Origin: Mycolicibacterium aromaticivorans JS19b1 = JCM 16368
Lineage (GTDB): Bacteria > Actinomycetota > Actinomycetes > Mycobacteriales > Mycobacteriaceae
Reading direction: 5' to 3'
Assembly: GCF_000559085.1 (NCBI RefSeq)
Contig: NZ_JALN02000002.1
Coordinates: forward strand, 380,038 to 444,037
DNA length: 64,000 bases
Position numbers and translations under genes: made by a program. The notes beneath the pieces are model-generated. The model searched no databases and was not told the DNA's origin. It saw only the letters and a program-made list of their open reading frames with translations. This document shows, piece after piece, positions 25,313 through 34,167 of this stretch (positions are counted from its first letter, which is position 1; each line of letters begins with the position of its first letter).

Positions 25313-28176
25313 CCCACACCATTGCCGAGCCCGAATCCACCAGCAGGCCGAAGCGTCCCGTCGTCCCCCACCTGCTCCGCATCCTTGCGCTGCCGATCGT
25401 CCTGTTCTGGATCGCGATCGCCGTTCTGGTCAACGTCATCGCGCCTCAACTCGAGGTCGTCGGCGAGTTGCACTCGGCGCCGATGGCACCCGAGGACGCC
25501 CCGTCGATGCGGGCGATGAAGCTGATGGGCGCCAACTTCCAGGAGTTCAATTCCAACAGCACGATCATGGTCGTGGTGGAGGGTCAGAAGCCGCTGGGCC
25601 CGGACGCGCATCAGTACTACGACGCGATCATCCGCAAGCTGCAGCAAGATCCCGAGCACATCCAGCACATTCAGGATTTCTGGGGCGACACGCTGACCGC
25701 CGCCGGCGCCCAAAGTGCCGATGGCAAAGCCTCCTACGTGATGCTGAACCTCGCCGGTGAACAAGGCCAGACCCTGGCCAACGAAGGCGTGGACGCGGTC
25801 CGCAAGGTCATCGAGGAGACCCCGGCACCGCCCGGCGTGAAGGCCTACGTCGCCGGCCCCGCGGCGCTGACCGACGACCTGCACGTCATCGGCAACGCCA
25901 GCCTCGCGATGATCACCTTGATCACCCTCGTTGCGATCGCGGGCATGCTGCTGGTGGTCTACCGATCGATCCGGACCACGCTGATCCAGTTGTTCCTGAC
26001 ATTCCTGGGACTGCTGACCGCGCGTGGTGTGGTGTCAATTCTGGCCACCCACGGCGCCTTTGGACTGACGACGTTCGCCGGTAACATCCTGACGATGCTG
26101 GCGATCGCAGCGGCCACCGACTACGGCATCTTCATCTTCGGCCGATATCGCGAAGACCGCGGCATGGGCCTCGACCGAGACGACTCCTACTACGCCACCT
26201 TCAAGTCCGTCGCGCCCGTCATCGTGGGTTCCGGGCTGACGATCGCGGGCGCGACGTACTGCCTGTCCTTCGCGCGCCTGCCCTACTTCACCACCATGGG
26301 CGCCCCCGTCGCGATCGGCATGCTCGTGATCGTGGCGATCGCGGTCACGCTCGGCCCGGCGGTGCTCTACCTCGGCAGCCGCGTCGGACTGTATGAGTCC
26401 AAGCGGCCCCCACAGAGCAGATTCTGGCGGCGGGTCGGTACGGCCGTCGTACGTTGGCCCGCACCGATTTTCGTGGCGAGCCTATTCGTGGTGTTGCTCG
26501 GTCTCGTGGCGATCCCCGGGTACAAGCCGGCCTACAACGACCGCTACTACCTGCCCACGGACGCCCCGGTCAATCAGGGCTTCGCCGCTGCGGACCGGCA
26601 CTTCACCCAGGCCAGGATGAATCCCGACATCCTCATGGTCGAGGCCGACCACGACATGCGCAATCCCGCCGACATGCTGGTGCTGAACAAGATCGCCAGC
26701 AATGTCATGCACACCGAGGGCATTGCGATGGTGCAGAGCATCACCCGGCCATTGGGTATCCCGATCCAGCACAGCTCGATTCCATTCCAGACGAGCGTGG
26801 CGGGTCAGACCACCAACATGAACCTGCCGTTCCAGCGGGATCAGCTGGACAACCAGCTCAAAACCGTTGACACGATGAATGTTTCGATCGATATCTTGGA
26901 GAAGCAGTACCAACTCTCCGTCAAGCAGACCCAGCTCACCCAGGACTCGGCGGCCCGGTCGCAGGATCTACTCGAGACCACCAAGGCGTTGCGCGACAAC
27001 ATCGCGAACTTCGACGACCAGTTCCGGCCCTTGCGAAACTATTTCTACTGGGAGCCGCACTGCTTCGACATCCCCCTGTGTAACGCGGCGCGGTCGCTGT
27101 TCGACTCCCTCGACGGGATCGATCAGGTGACCGACAAAACCGAAGGGGTGCAAGGCAATACCGATCAGCTGGCGGCACTCGCTCCGCAGCTGACGGCGCT
27201 GCTGCCCCAGACGATCGCGTCGATGAAGGCCAGCAGGGACCTGTCGCTGGCGTCGTACAACTCGCAGAAGGCCCTGCTCGACCAGATGCAAGCGACCAAT
27301 GACACGGCGCTGGCGATGGGGGAAAGCTTCGACCAGGCCAAGAACGACGATCTGTTCTTCTTGCCGCCGGAGGCCTTCCAGAACCCCGACTTCGAGCGCG
27401 GCCTGAAGATGTTCCTCTCGCCGGACGGCAAGTCGACCCGCATGTTCATCACCCACGAGGGCGACCCGGCGACGGTCGACGGCATCGCTCGGGTCAACTC
27501 GGAGCGCAAGGCCGCCCAAGAGGCGCTGAAGATGTCCTCGCTGTCGAGCGCCAAGATTCATCTCGGCGGGGTCGCGGCGACGTACAAGGACATGTCCGAC
27601 GGCGCACGCTACGACCTGCTGATCGCCGTGGTGTCGTCGCTGACGCTGATCTTCATGATCATGCTGATCCTGACGCGAAGCGCGGTCGCCGCGCTGGTGA
27701 TCGTCGGTACGGCGGCGAGCTCGATCGCCGCGTCGTTCGGTATCTCGGTACTGCTGTGGCAGGACCTGTTCGGGATTCAGGTGCAGTGGCTGGTCATGCT
27801 GATGTCGGTCATCATCCTGTTGGCGGTCGGCTCGGACTACAACCTGCTGCTGGTCTCCCGTTTCAAGGATGAGATCCACGCCGGTTTGAAGACGGGCATC
27901 ATCCGCTCGATGGCGGGCACCGGTGGTGTGGTGACGTCGGCCGGTCTGGTGTTCGCCGCGACGATGGCGGGGATGATGTTCAGCAAGCTGGTCGTGTTGG
28001 CCCAGATGGGTTCGACGATCGCGATCGGCCTGCTGATCGATACCTTCATCGTGCGGTCGCTGCTGATGCCGTCGATCGCGGTCATGCTGGGCCGGTGGTT
28101 CTGGTGGCCGCAGGTGGTCTATCCCCGGGGCGACAACCACTTCCCGAAACCGCAGTCAAAATCTCTTCACCTCTAG
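25309..28176 (+). CDS. mmpL: MmpL-family RND transporter
   Basis: A 955-residue RND-type inner-membrane transporter that uses proton flow to export lipids or siderophores in mycobacteria. It has one N-terminal membrane helix, a first periplasmic loop, a bundle with ATDYGIFIFGRYRE (the Asp-Tyr proton-relay motif), a long second loop with coiled-coil-like segments, and a second bundle with the matching GSDYNLLLVSRFKDE motif. The length is typical. It is encoded with mmpS by ATGA overlap. Its cargo cannot be told from sequence; the location in a PAH catabolic region is notable but may be coincidental. Confidence 0.93.
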   Translation: MTHTIAEPESTSRPKRPVVPHLLRILALPIVLFWIAIAVLVNVIAPQLEVVGELHSAPMAPEDAPSMRAMKLMGANFQEFNSNSTIMVVVEGQKPLGPDAHQYYDAIIRKLQQDPEHIQHIQDFWGDTLTAAGAQSADGKASYVMLNLAGEQGQTLANEGVDAVRKVIEETPAPPGVKAYVAGPAALTDDLHVIGNASLAMITLITLVAIAGMLLVVYRSIRTTLIQLFLTFLGLLTARGVVSILATHGAFGLTTFAGNILTMLAIAAATDYGIFIFGRYREDRGMGLDRDDSYYATFKSVAPVIVGSGLTIAGATYCLSFARLPYFTTMGAPVAIGMLVIVAIAVTLGPAVLYLGSRVGLYESKRPPQSRFWRRVGTAVVRWPAPIFVASLFVVLLGLVAIPGYKPAYNDRYYLPTDAPVNQGFAAADRHFTQARMNPDILMVEADHDMRNPADMLVLNKIASNVMHTEGIAMVQSITRPLGIPIQHSSIPFQTSVAGQTTNMNLPFQRDQLDNQLKTVDTMNVSIDILEKQYQLSVKQTQLTQDSAARSQDLLETTKALRDNIANFDDQFRPLRNYFYWEPHCFDIPLCNAARSLFDSLDGIDQVTDKTEGVQGNTDQLAALAPQLTALLPQTIASMKASRDLSLASYNSQKALLDQMQATNDTALAMGESFDQAKNDDLFFLPPEAFQNPDFERGLKMFLSPDGKSTRMFITHEGDPATVDGIARVNSERKAAQEALKMSSLSSAKIHLGGVAATYKDMSDGARYDLLIAVVSSLTLIFMIMLILTRSAVAALVIVGTAASSIAASFGISVLLWQDLFGIQVQWLVMLMSVIILLAVGSDYNLLLVSRFKDEIHAGLKTGIIRSMAGTGGVVTSAGLVFAATMAGMMFSKLVVLAQMGSTIAIGLLIDTFIVRSLLMPSIAVMLGRWFWWPQVVYPRGDNHFPKPQSKSLHL

Positions 28177-28755
28177 CGATGACCCGGCCACGGTGGCAGT
28201 ACCGAGATAGGTGTAGAGCGTTACACACGGCGACGGCGTTTGGCGACATAGCCAGCACATGGCTCATGCGCTGCAACCGTGGTGCATCCCATGAGTTAGG
28301 TGTGGCCTAAAGCGCTTTGCGCCATCCATCCGCTGGAAGTGACCGCATCTGCCGGTCGAACGTGGGTGCGGCTCGTTAGGTTCTTGTGGGGAGTCTGACC
28401 TGCAGTCACACCTAGGCAGAAGTAGATCATTGCGGTCAGGGTTGGGGGGAGTAGTGCCGGTAGTCGCGGGCGTTGATGGGGATCTTGCTGTTGATGCCCT
28501 CGATGAGAGCATTGGAGATACCGAGTTCGATGGCGGCCAGGATGGGTTCGAAGAAGATCTCGAAGCGTTGCCCAGCGACACGAACACCGAGATTCGGGAA
28601 CGTTTGGCGGCAGTGATACAGCCCTTGAGCAATCTGCTTGCGGCGCCGGGTGGCTGATTGAAGCGGTAGAGGTCACGGGCTTGTTGGGTCTGCTGCACGA
28701 ATTGGTGACATCTGAGTTGGCTTGCCCGTGACGGGTGGGCTGGAAGGATGTCATT

Positions 28756-29064
28756 GTGCCCAGGCCTTACCCCCGTGAGTTCCGTGACGATGTCGTGCGG
28801 GTGGCTCGCAACCGCGATGACGGTGTGACGATCGAGCAGGTCGCCGCCGATTTCGGTGTGCACCCGATGACGCTGCACAAGTGGATGCGCCAAGCCGATA
28901 TCGACGAGGGCACCAAGCCCGGCAAGAGCACCGGCGAGTCCGCGGAGCTGCGGGATGCACGCCGTCGAATCAAGCTGTTGGAGCAGGAAAACGAGGTCCT
29001 GCGCCGGGCGAGCGCGTATTTGTCGCAGGCCAATCTGCCGGGAAAAGGTTCTACCCGCTCGTGA
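28756..29064 (+). CDS. IS3-family transposase OrfA
   Basis: A helix-turn-helix protein of about 102 residues. PREFRDDVVRVARNRDDGVTI is followed by VAADFGVHPMTLHKWMRQAD and a C-terminal leucine-zipper-like stretch (LRDARRRIKLLEQENEVLRRA). The GTG at 28756 is preferred (GAAGGA upstream). At its 3' end the run A-AAA-G (29043-29047) could allow the -1 frameshift that makes the OrfAB fusion in this family. Confidence 0.82.
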   Translation: MPRPYPREFRDDVVRVARNRDDGVTIEQVAADFGVHPMTLHKWMRQADIDEGTKPGKSTGESAELRDARRRIKLLEQENEVLRRASAYLSQANLPGKGSTRS

Positions 29065-29918
29065 ACGAGCTCGCCGCCGACGGGGTTCCCGTCGCGGTGA
29101 CGTGCCGGGTACTCAAGCTCGCCCGCCAGCCCTACTACCGCTGGCGGGCCAACTCGGTGACCGACGCCGAGGTCACCGAGGCCTACCGAGCCAACGCGTT
29201 GTTCGACGCCCATCGCGACGACCCGGAGTTCGGCTACCGCTACCTGGTCGAGGAAGCGTGCGCGGCCGGTGAACCGATGGCCGAGCGCACCGGGTGGCGG
29301 ATCTGCTCAGAGCATCGCCTATGGAGTGCGTTCGGTAAGAAACGTGGCTAGAACGGCAAAGTGGGTCCGCCGGTGCATGACGATCTCGTCGAGCGCGACT
29401 TCACTGCCGAAGGGCCAAATCAGTTGTGGCTTAGCGACATCACCGAGCGTCCGACACGTGAAGGCAAGCTGTACCTCTGCGCGATCAAGGACGAATTCTC
29501 CAACCGCATCGTCGGGTACTGCATGGACTCGCGAATGAAGTCGCGGTTGGCGACTACCGCGCTGAGCAATGCGGTAGCACGCCGCGGCGAGGTGGCTGGC
29601 TGCATTCTGCACACCGATCGTGGATCTCAGTTCAGGTCAAGGAGTTTCGTTCATGCTTTGGGTCGCTACGAGATGGTCGGATCGATGGGCCGTGTTGGTG
29701 CGGCCGGCGACAACGCGGCCATGGAGAGCTTCTTCAGCCTGCTGCAGAAGAACGTACTGGACCGCCGCCGGTGGGACACCCGAGAGGAGTTGAGGATCGC
29801 CATCGTCACCTGGATCGAACGGACCTACCACCGCCGCCGACGCCAGACCGCCCTCGGGCGGTTGACCCCGATCGAATTCGAAGCAATCATGACCACACCG
29901 GCCAGTCAGGCCGCGTGA
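29061..29918 (+). pseudogene. IS3-family transposase OrfB with in-frame amber stop
   Basis: The frame codes for the HTH_21 part (VAVTCRVLKLARQPYYRW) and the rve integrase core: Asp in LWLSDITE, Asp in HTDRGSQF and Glu in AAMESFFS. A TAG at 29349-29351 interrupts the gene in the same frame, between GKKRG and NGKVGPPVHDD, so no frameshift is involved. Apart from the stop the gene appears complete. Unless the codon is read through, this copy makes no full transposase. Confidence 0.82.
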
Positions 29919-30808
29919 CCGAAACTGTCACCTGATCGTGCAGCAGACCCGTTCTTTGAGAGTCCAGGCCCGTCCGATGCGTCGGTTGGTACGGGTGATC
30001 TGGTTGACCAATGCGTGTTTGTCATCGGTGGGTTTGTTCTCCCGGTGCGCAATGCTCAGCGTGTGGTCCACCTTTGCCCAGCGCTCATCGCCACTTTGTC
30101 CGGGCCTGCGGCGGCTTCGGCGAATACCGGTCGAGGGCGCGGTTGACCTATCGCGTGATGTGGAAGTCGTCGTAGCAGATGACCGCGTGCGGGACTGCTG
30201 CGGTCGTGACACCGGTGCAGGCGCGCGAGACGTCAATGCTGACGGTTTCGATAGCGGCCAGGGCTGAATCTGGCTGGCTGGCACGGAAGTTGGCAAGCGA
30301 TTCTTCGCTGCGTCCGGGTTGGATGTCGACCACTGCGCCGGTGTCGTGGTCACCGATGATGGTCAGATACCGATGCGGGTGGCGATAGCAGATCTCATCG
30401 ACACCGATGCGGTAGAGCGTCTGCAAGAGGCGTTGGTCCAACAGTTAGGCCCCACCGCGGTTGATGATCGCAGAGACGGTCTCCCAGGCGTAGCCCATCA
30501 ACGTGGCCACGAGGTTCGGTCGGTGCGCTGAGCTAGCCACACCGCATGTCCTCGAAGTCACGGGTATGGCGGGCGCTGGGAAGAGCCGAAGGCAGCTCCT
30601 CGGTGACGATCCCGCAGTCCGAACAGTCCAGCTGGCGGATTTCGTAGACCAGCCACAGCCGCGCCCTGGCCAGATCGAGATGGCGCCAGCGCCGGCGGCG
30701 TCAGGTCATCGACCGCCGGTAGCCGTTTGCCGCATGGGCGACACAACAGGTGGGCCTTCGGGCGCAGCCGGACCTCAATATGACCGTCATCAATGACGAC
30801 GTCGGTAA

Positions 30809-30894
30809 CTGAACCGCCTGTAAGTCTGTACATGGCCGGCCCGGTGCTGGCTGACAGGTCGGTGCCGCCATATGAAGACTTACAGGCGGTTCAG
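30809..30894. repeat. 19-bp perfect inverted repeat at the start of the ISL3 transposase gene
   Basis: Arms at 30809-30827 and 30876-30894 are perfect inverted copies separated by 48 bp. The left arm lies within the first codons of the ISL3 transposase (coding for LTGGS). The right arm lies upstream of its start codon. It may be a relic of an inverted partial duplication or a hairpin that limits transposase expression. Confidence 0.8.
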
Positions 30895-31208
30895 CTGCTC
30901 ACGAGCCTCAGGATCAATAACAGTCATCAGTGTCGACTCTCCGGCAGGACACCCCACCCCCCTACACAAACCATCTGACACCTCCGCGTGCGCGTCCCTC
31001 ATTTCGCCGCCGAACCATCAATTCCTCATGCAGCACAACACCAACAGTCGCTGACCAGGACCAAAGCGCACCTAGAACCCTAGGAGCGCCACATGGGTTC
31101 GTGCTGGCTCTGTACGACGACCCTTATTTCATCGGGCGGGAGACCGGCCCCTTTGACCAAGTTCCCGAAGCGACTGCACCGCGTCCAGGGACTTGACCGA
31201 GATCTCTC
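30895..31208. other. Gap between ISL3 remnant and the dioxygenase promoter
   Basis: About 310 bp without a supported gene. It should contain the outer end of the ISL3 element, but I could not find a clear terminal repeat. Confidence 0.35.
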
Positions 31209-31274
31209 TTGACCCGCAAGTGAGATCTGGCTAACATTCTCTACAGCGGAGGACTTATCTGTTCAGCAGAACAG
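31209..31274 (+). promoter_or_regulatory. Promoter and inverted repeat before dioxygenase beta gene, copy 2
   Basis: TTGACC (31209-31214) and TAACAT (31232-31237) are 17 bp apart. The downstream block and the CTGTTC/GAACAG inverted repeat (31259-31274) are the same as in copy 1. The -35 is outside the near-identical segment but keeps the same spacing, so both copies should be expressible. Confidence 0.55.
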
Positions 31275-31904
31275 GCTGGTCAGTATTGACGGTTTGCCGG
31301 AGGAGTTCGATTTGATGAACGCGGTCGCGGTGGACCGGGATACCCGTGAGTCCGTCGAGGACTTCATGTTTCGGGAAGCGGAGTTGCTCGATGGAGGACA
31401 GTTCCGGGACTGGTTGGGCCTGCTTGACCCCGACATCCGGTATGTGGTTCCGGTGCGCACCACCCGGGAGGACTCCGCGGGTTGGGTGAGCGCGATCGCG
31501 CACTGGAACGACGATTACACGGGCTTGGAGATGCGGGTCCTGCGCAGCGAGACGGAGTTCTCATGGGCGGAGTCACCTCGATCCCGGACCCGCCACTTCG
31601 TGTCCAATATCCGCACCACTGCCGGACCTGGGGCTGATGAGTTGACCGTGCGGTCGAACCTGTTGTTCTTCCGCAGCCGCGGAGCTAGCGGACGGTGGGA
31701 GTTGCTGTCGGCTGAACGCGTCGACGTGCTGCGCCGGAGCGACGGGTCGCTGCGGCTCGCTCGGCGTGAGGTCTTGCTCGACCATTCGACGCTGCCTATC
31801 GACAACCTGTCGGTAGTCCTGTAGCCACGCTCTCTCGCCGTCGTCGTCCTTGAAAGCACTGCCTGTCCAGAAAGGTCCGATCACATGACCACCGAAACAA
31901 CCGA
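31220..31904 (+). repeat. Near-identical duplication, copy 2 (partner 19839-20524)
   Basis: A 685-bp segment nearly identical to 19839-20524. This copy appears to be the parent form, because the alpha-subunit gene continues intact beyond the end of the repeat, while in copy 1 it is cut after seven codons. Confidence 0.95.
31315..31824 (+). CDS. Ring-hydroxylating dioxygenase beta subunit, copy 2
   Basis: A 169-residue protein identical to that of 19934, but here followed 60 bp later by its alpha subunit. The beta-before-alpha order is unusual for dioxygenases in general and typical of nidB-nidA-type PAH dioxygenases of mycobacteria. The ATG start has GGAGGAG 9 bases upstream. The alpha-beta pair should form an alpha3beta3 oxygenase fed by a ferredoxin and reductase such as those at 635-2073. 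Confidence 0.9.
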   Translation: MNAVAVDRDTRESVEDFMFREAELLDGGQFRDWLGLLDPDIRYVVPVRTTREDSAGWVSAIAHWNDDYTGLEMRVLRSETEFSWAESPRSRTRHFVSNIRTTAGPGADELTVRSNLLFFRSRGASGRWELLSAERVDVLRRSDGSLRLARREVLLDHSTLPIDNLSVVL

Positions 31905-33264
31905 GACCACCGGAACCGCTGGCACGAGTGATCGCTACCTGCGGCGCGCGTTGCGCGACGTAGCGGACGGGCTCAAGGTCGGGCGACTACCCGCACGCGT
32001 CGTCAGCGATCCGACGCTCCATACGATTGAGATGGAGCGGATCTTCGGGCGCGCCTGGGTGTTCCTCGCGCACGAGTCGGAGTTGGCCAAGTCCGGCGAC
32101 TTTGTGGTGCGTTATATCGGGGCCGATTCGGTGATCGTCTGCCGGGACGCCTCCGGCCAGATCCAAGCGCTGTCAAATTCTTGTCGACACCGTGGCGCTC
32201 TCGTGTGCCGTGCGGAGACGGGAAACACCGCCCACTTCCAGTGCCCTTACCACGGCTGGGTGTACAGCAATACCGGGGATCTCGTCGGTGTGCCAGCGAT
32301 GAGGGAGGCCTATCCCGGCGGTTTCGATAAGACGCAGTGGGGATTGCGCCACATCCCCCATGTCGACTCGTATGCCGGATTCATCTTCGGTAGCGTCGAT
32401 CCGAAGGCGCCGAACCTGACCGACTATCTCGGCGACACGACGTTTTACCTCGACCTCATTGCGAAGAAGACCGCGGGCGGTCTGGAGGTGATAGGGGCGC
32501 CGCATCGGTGGACTATGTCTGCGAACTGGAAGACGGCCGCCGACAATTTCGTCGGCGACTCCTACCACACCCTTTTCGCTCACCGCTCTATGGTGGAGCT
32601 GGGCATGGCTCCGGGTGACCCGAACTTCGCGAGCGCACCCGCGGAGATCTCGCTGCAGAACGGTCACGGCGTAGGTGTGCTCGGGTTTCCGCCCACGCTC
32701 GCCGATTTCCCAGAATACGAGGGATACCCCGACGAAGTCGTCGACCAGATGGCGGCGTCCTACCCGTCTTTGGCGCACAAGGACATGATGCGACGCTCAG
32801 CCTTCATTCACGGCACGGTGTTCCCAAATTTGTCCTTCATCAATGTGACCATCGCGCCTGACCACATGTCGCCCCCCACCCCGTTTATCACGTTCCGGTT
32901 GTGGCAGCCGCTATCTCATGACCGGATGGAGGTCCTTTCCTGGTTCCTGGTCGAACGCGATGCTCCGGAGTGGCTACGCGAGGCGTCGCAGGCCTCCTAT
33001 GTCAACAACTTCGGTCCGGCCGGTGTTTTCGAACAGGACGACGCGGAGGCATGGAAGGCCATCACGGAATCTGTCCAGGGTCCGTTCGCCGGTGAAGGAC
33101 TCCTGAACTACGAGATGGGCATGGACCTGACTCCACTTAATGACTGGCCAGGACCGGGCGAAGCCCTCCCGAGTGGGTACGCCGAGCAGAACCAGCGACG
33201 GTTCTGGGGGCGATGGCTGGACTACATGAGCCAACCTGCCCAGTTCCGCGGCGGTGCTCGATGA
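31885..33264 (+). CDS. Rieske ring-hydroxylating dioxygenase alpha subunit
   Basis: A 459-residue catalytic subunit. The Rieske [2Fe-2S] ligands are C100, H102, C120 and H123 (NSCRHRG, then FQCPYHGW). The mononuclear iron site has H228 and H233 (NFVGDSYHTLFAH) with the bridging D225, and the third ligand is in VFEQDDAE (D385/D386). The length and the GYAEQNQRRFW C-terminus fit the naphthalene/phenanthrene/pyrene dioxygenase branch (NidA/PhdA/NidA3). It adds O2 to an arene to make a cis-dihydrodiol. The ATG follows AGAAAGG. The substrate cannot be fixed from sequence alone. Confidence 0.92.
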   Translation: MTTETTETTGTAGTSDRYLRRALRDVADGLKVGRLPARVVSDPTLHTIEMERIFGRAWVFLAHESELAKSGDFVVRYIGADSVIVCRDASGQIQALSNSCRHRGALVCRAETGNTAHFQCPYHGWVYSNTGDLVGVPAMREAYPGGFDKTQWGLRHIPHVDSYAGFIFGSVDPKAPNLTDYLGDTTFYLDLIAKKTAGGLEVIGAPHRWTMSANWKTAADNFVGDSYHTLFAHRSMVELGMAPGDPNFASAPAEISLQNGHGVGVLGFPPTLADFPEYEGYPDEVVDQMAASYPSLAHKDMMRRSAFIHGTVFPNLSFINVTIAPDHMSPPTPFITFRLWQPLSHDRMEVLSWFLVERDAPEWLREASQASYVNNFGPAGVFEQDDAEAWKAITESVQGPFAGEGLLNYEMGMDLTPLNDWPGPGEALPSGYAEQNQRRFWGRWLDYMSQPAQFRGGAR

Positions 33265-33318
33265 CGATTCTGCCCAGGCTGCTCTCACGATGTACGCCGG
33301 TCCAACGATCGACCGCAG

Positions 33319-34110
33319 GTGAGTGATGCGGAGGCGGGAGACCGCCGAGTGGCAATAGTCACTGCCGCCGCGGCAGGGATCGGTAGAGCCATCGCCGCTC
33401 GGTGGTGTCGTGACGGCGGGAGCTGTGTCATGGCCGACACCGACGCCGGGCGCCTCGACGCAGCAGTTGCCGAACTGGCCGAGTCCGGCGCCGCGGTATG
33501 CGGCGTCGTAGGCGACGTGTGCCGCCGTGATGTCGCTGACGGCGTCGCCGAACGGGCGCTGACCGAGTTCGGGCAGCTCGACGCCCTTTTCAACGTCGTC
33601 GGCGGGAGCCTGGCCCGCAACGTCGAGGAGATCAGCGAGGAGCAGTGGCGCACTCAGCTCGACATGAACCTCGGCAGCGTCTTTCAGATGTCCAAACCCG
33701 CCATTCCCCTGCTTCGCCAGGGTGGCGGCGGATCGATTGTCAACGTTGCGTCGACGGCGGGGTTACTAGCCGAGAACAGGTGCTCCGCGTACAGCGCGAG
33801 CAAAGGTGGGGTCGTGCTACTCACGAAGAACATGGCCCTCGACTTCGCTCGTGACAACATCCGCGTCAACGCAATCGCTCCCGGAGGGACCCGCACGCCG
33901 AGGATCGAACGGTTCCTTACCGAGCACCCCGAACACTCCTCGATGATGGTCGACCTTTGCGCGATGCAGCGTTTCGGTTGGCCGGACGAGATCGCTGCGC
34001 CGGCTGTGTTTCTTGCCTCGCCCGAGGCGTCTTACATCACCGGTGCCGTCCTGCCGGTCGACGGAGGCATGACCGCCGGCGTGACTTTCCGGGCGTTCGA
34101 GGCGGGATGA
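33319..34110 (+). CDS. SDR-family dehydrogenase, candidate cis-dihydrodiol dehydrogenase
   Basis: A 263-residue short-chain dehydrogenase. The cofactor motif is TAAAAGIGRAIA, in which the first Gly of the usual TGxxxGIG is Ala. NVAS and the catalytic YSASK follow, then the IAPGGTRTPRI loop. It lies 54 bp after the alpha subunit gene and would rearomatise the dihydrodiol. The GTG start at 33319 is preceded by a weak CGCAGG site. A different alcohol substrate is possible. Confidence 0.82.
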   Translation: MSDAEAGDRRVAIVTAAAAGIGRAIAARWCRDGGSCVMADTDAGRLDAAVAELAESGAAVCGVVGDVCRRDVADGVAERALTEFGQLDALFNVVGGSLARNVEEISEEQWRTQLDMNLGSVFQMSKPAIPLLRQGGGGSIVNVASTAGLLAENRCSAYSASKGGVVLLTKNMALDFARDNIRVNAIAPGGTRTPRIERFLTEHPEHSSMMVDLCAMQRFGWPDEIAAPAVFLASPEASYITGAVLPVDGGMTAGVTFRAFEAG

Positions 34111-34167
34111 GCATGATTCCCAAGCGCTGGCATCTTTGCCGGACTCACGACGAGGCCGGGAGCTGAG

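Larger units (their letters stand above)
28686..29950 (+). mobile_element. IS3-family insertion sequence inside the ISL3 transposase gene
   Basis: A 1265-bp element with 25-bp terminal inverted repeats (28686-28710 and 29926-29950) matching at 22 of 25 positions; the three mismatches are contiguous. It is flanked by a direct repeat GTT (28683-28685 and 29951-29953), a 3-bp target duplication as expected for IS3. It carries orfA and orfB. Excision of the element plus one GTT restores the reading frame of the host ISL3 transposase, which confirms the boundaries. Confidence 0.85.
28436..30833 (-). pseudogene. ISL3-family transposase gene, decayed and split by an IS3-family element
   Basis: On the minus strand from ATG 30833 the frame starts with SVTDVVIDDGHIEVRLRP and a CRPCG zinc-finger half. 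With frame changes it continues through ETVSAIINRG, then GVDEICYRHPHRYLTIIGDHDTGAVVDI, and ends this part at RAWTLKE near 29951. The remaining C-terminal part is found across the inserted element at 28685-28436 (ARDLYRFN, then FEIFFEPILAAIELGISNALIEGINSKI). Joining 29951 to 28685 and removing one GTT target copy restores an in-frame ...WTLKEQARDLYRF. There are several frameshifts outside the insertion. Confidence 0.75.

Noticed and set aside
26968..28140. A 390-residue minus-strand frame opposite mmpL
   Set aside because: Arg/Gln/His-rich shadow of the MmpL gene with no start context.
28300..28320. AAAGCGCTTT palindrome downstream of mmpL
   Set aside because: A 10-bp palindrome is too short to support an operator or terminator, and no T run follows.
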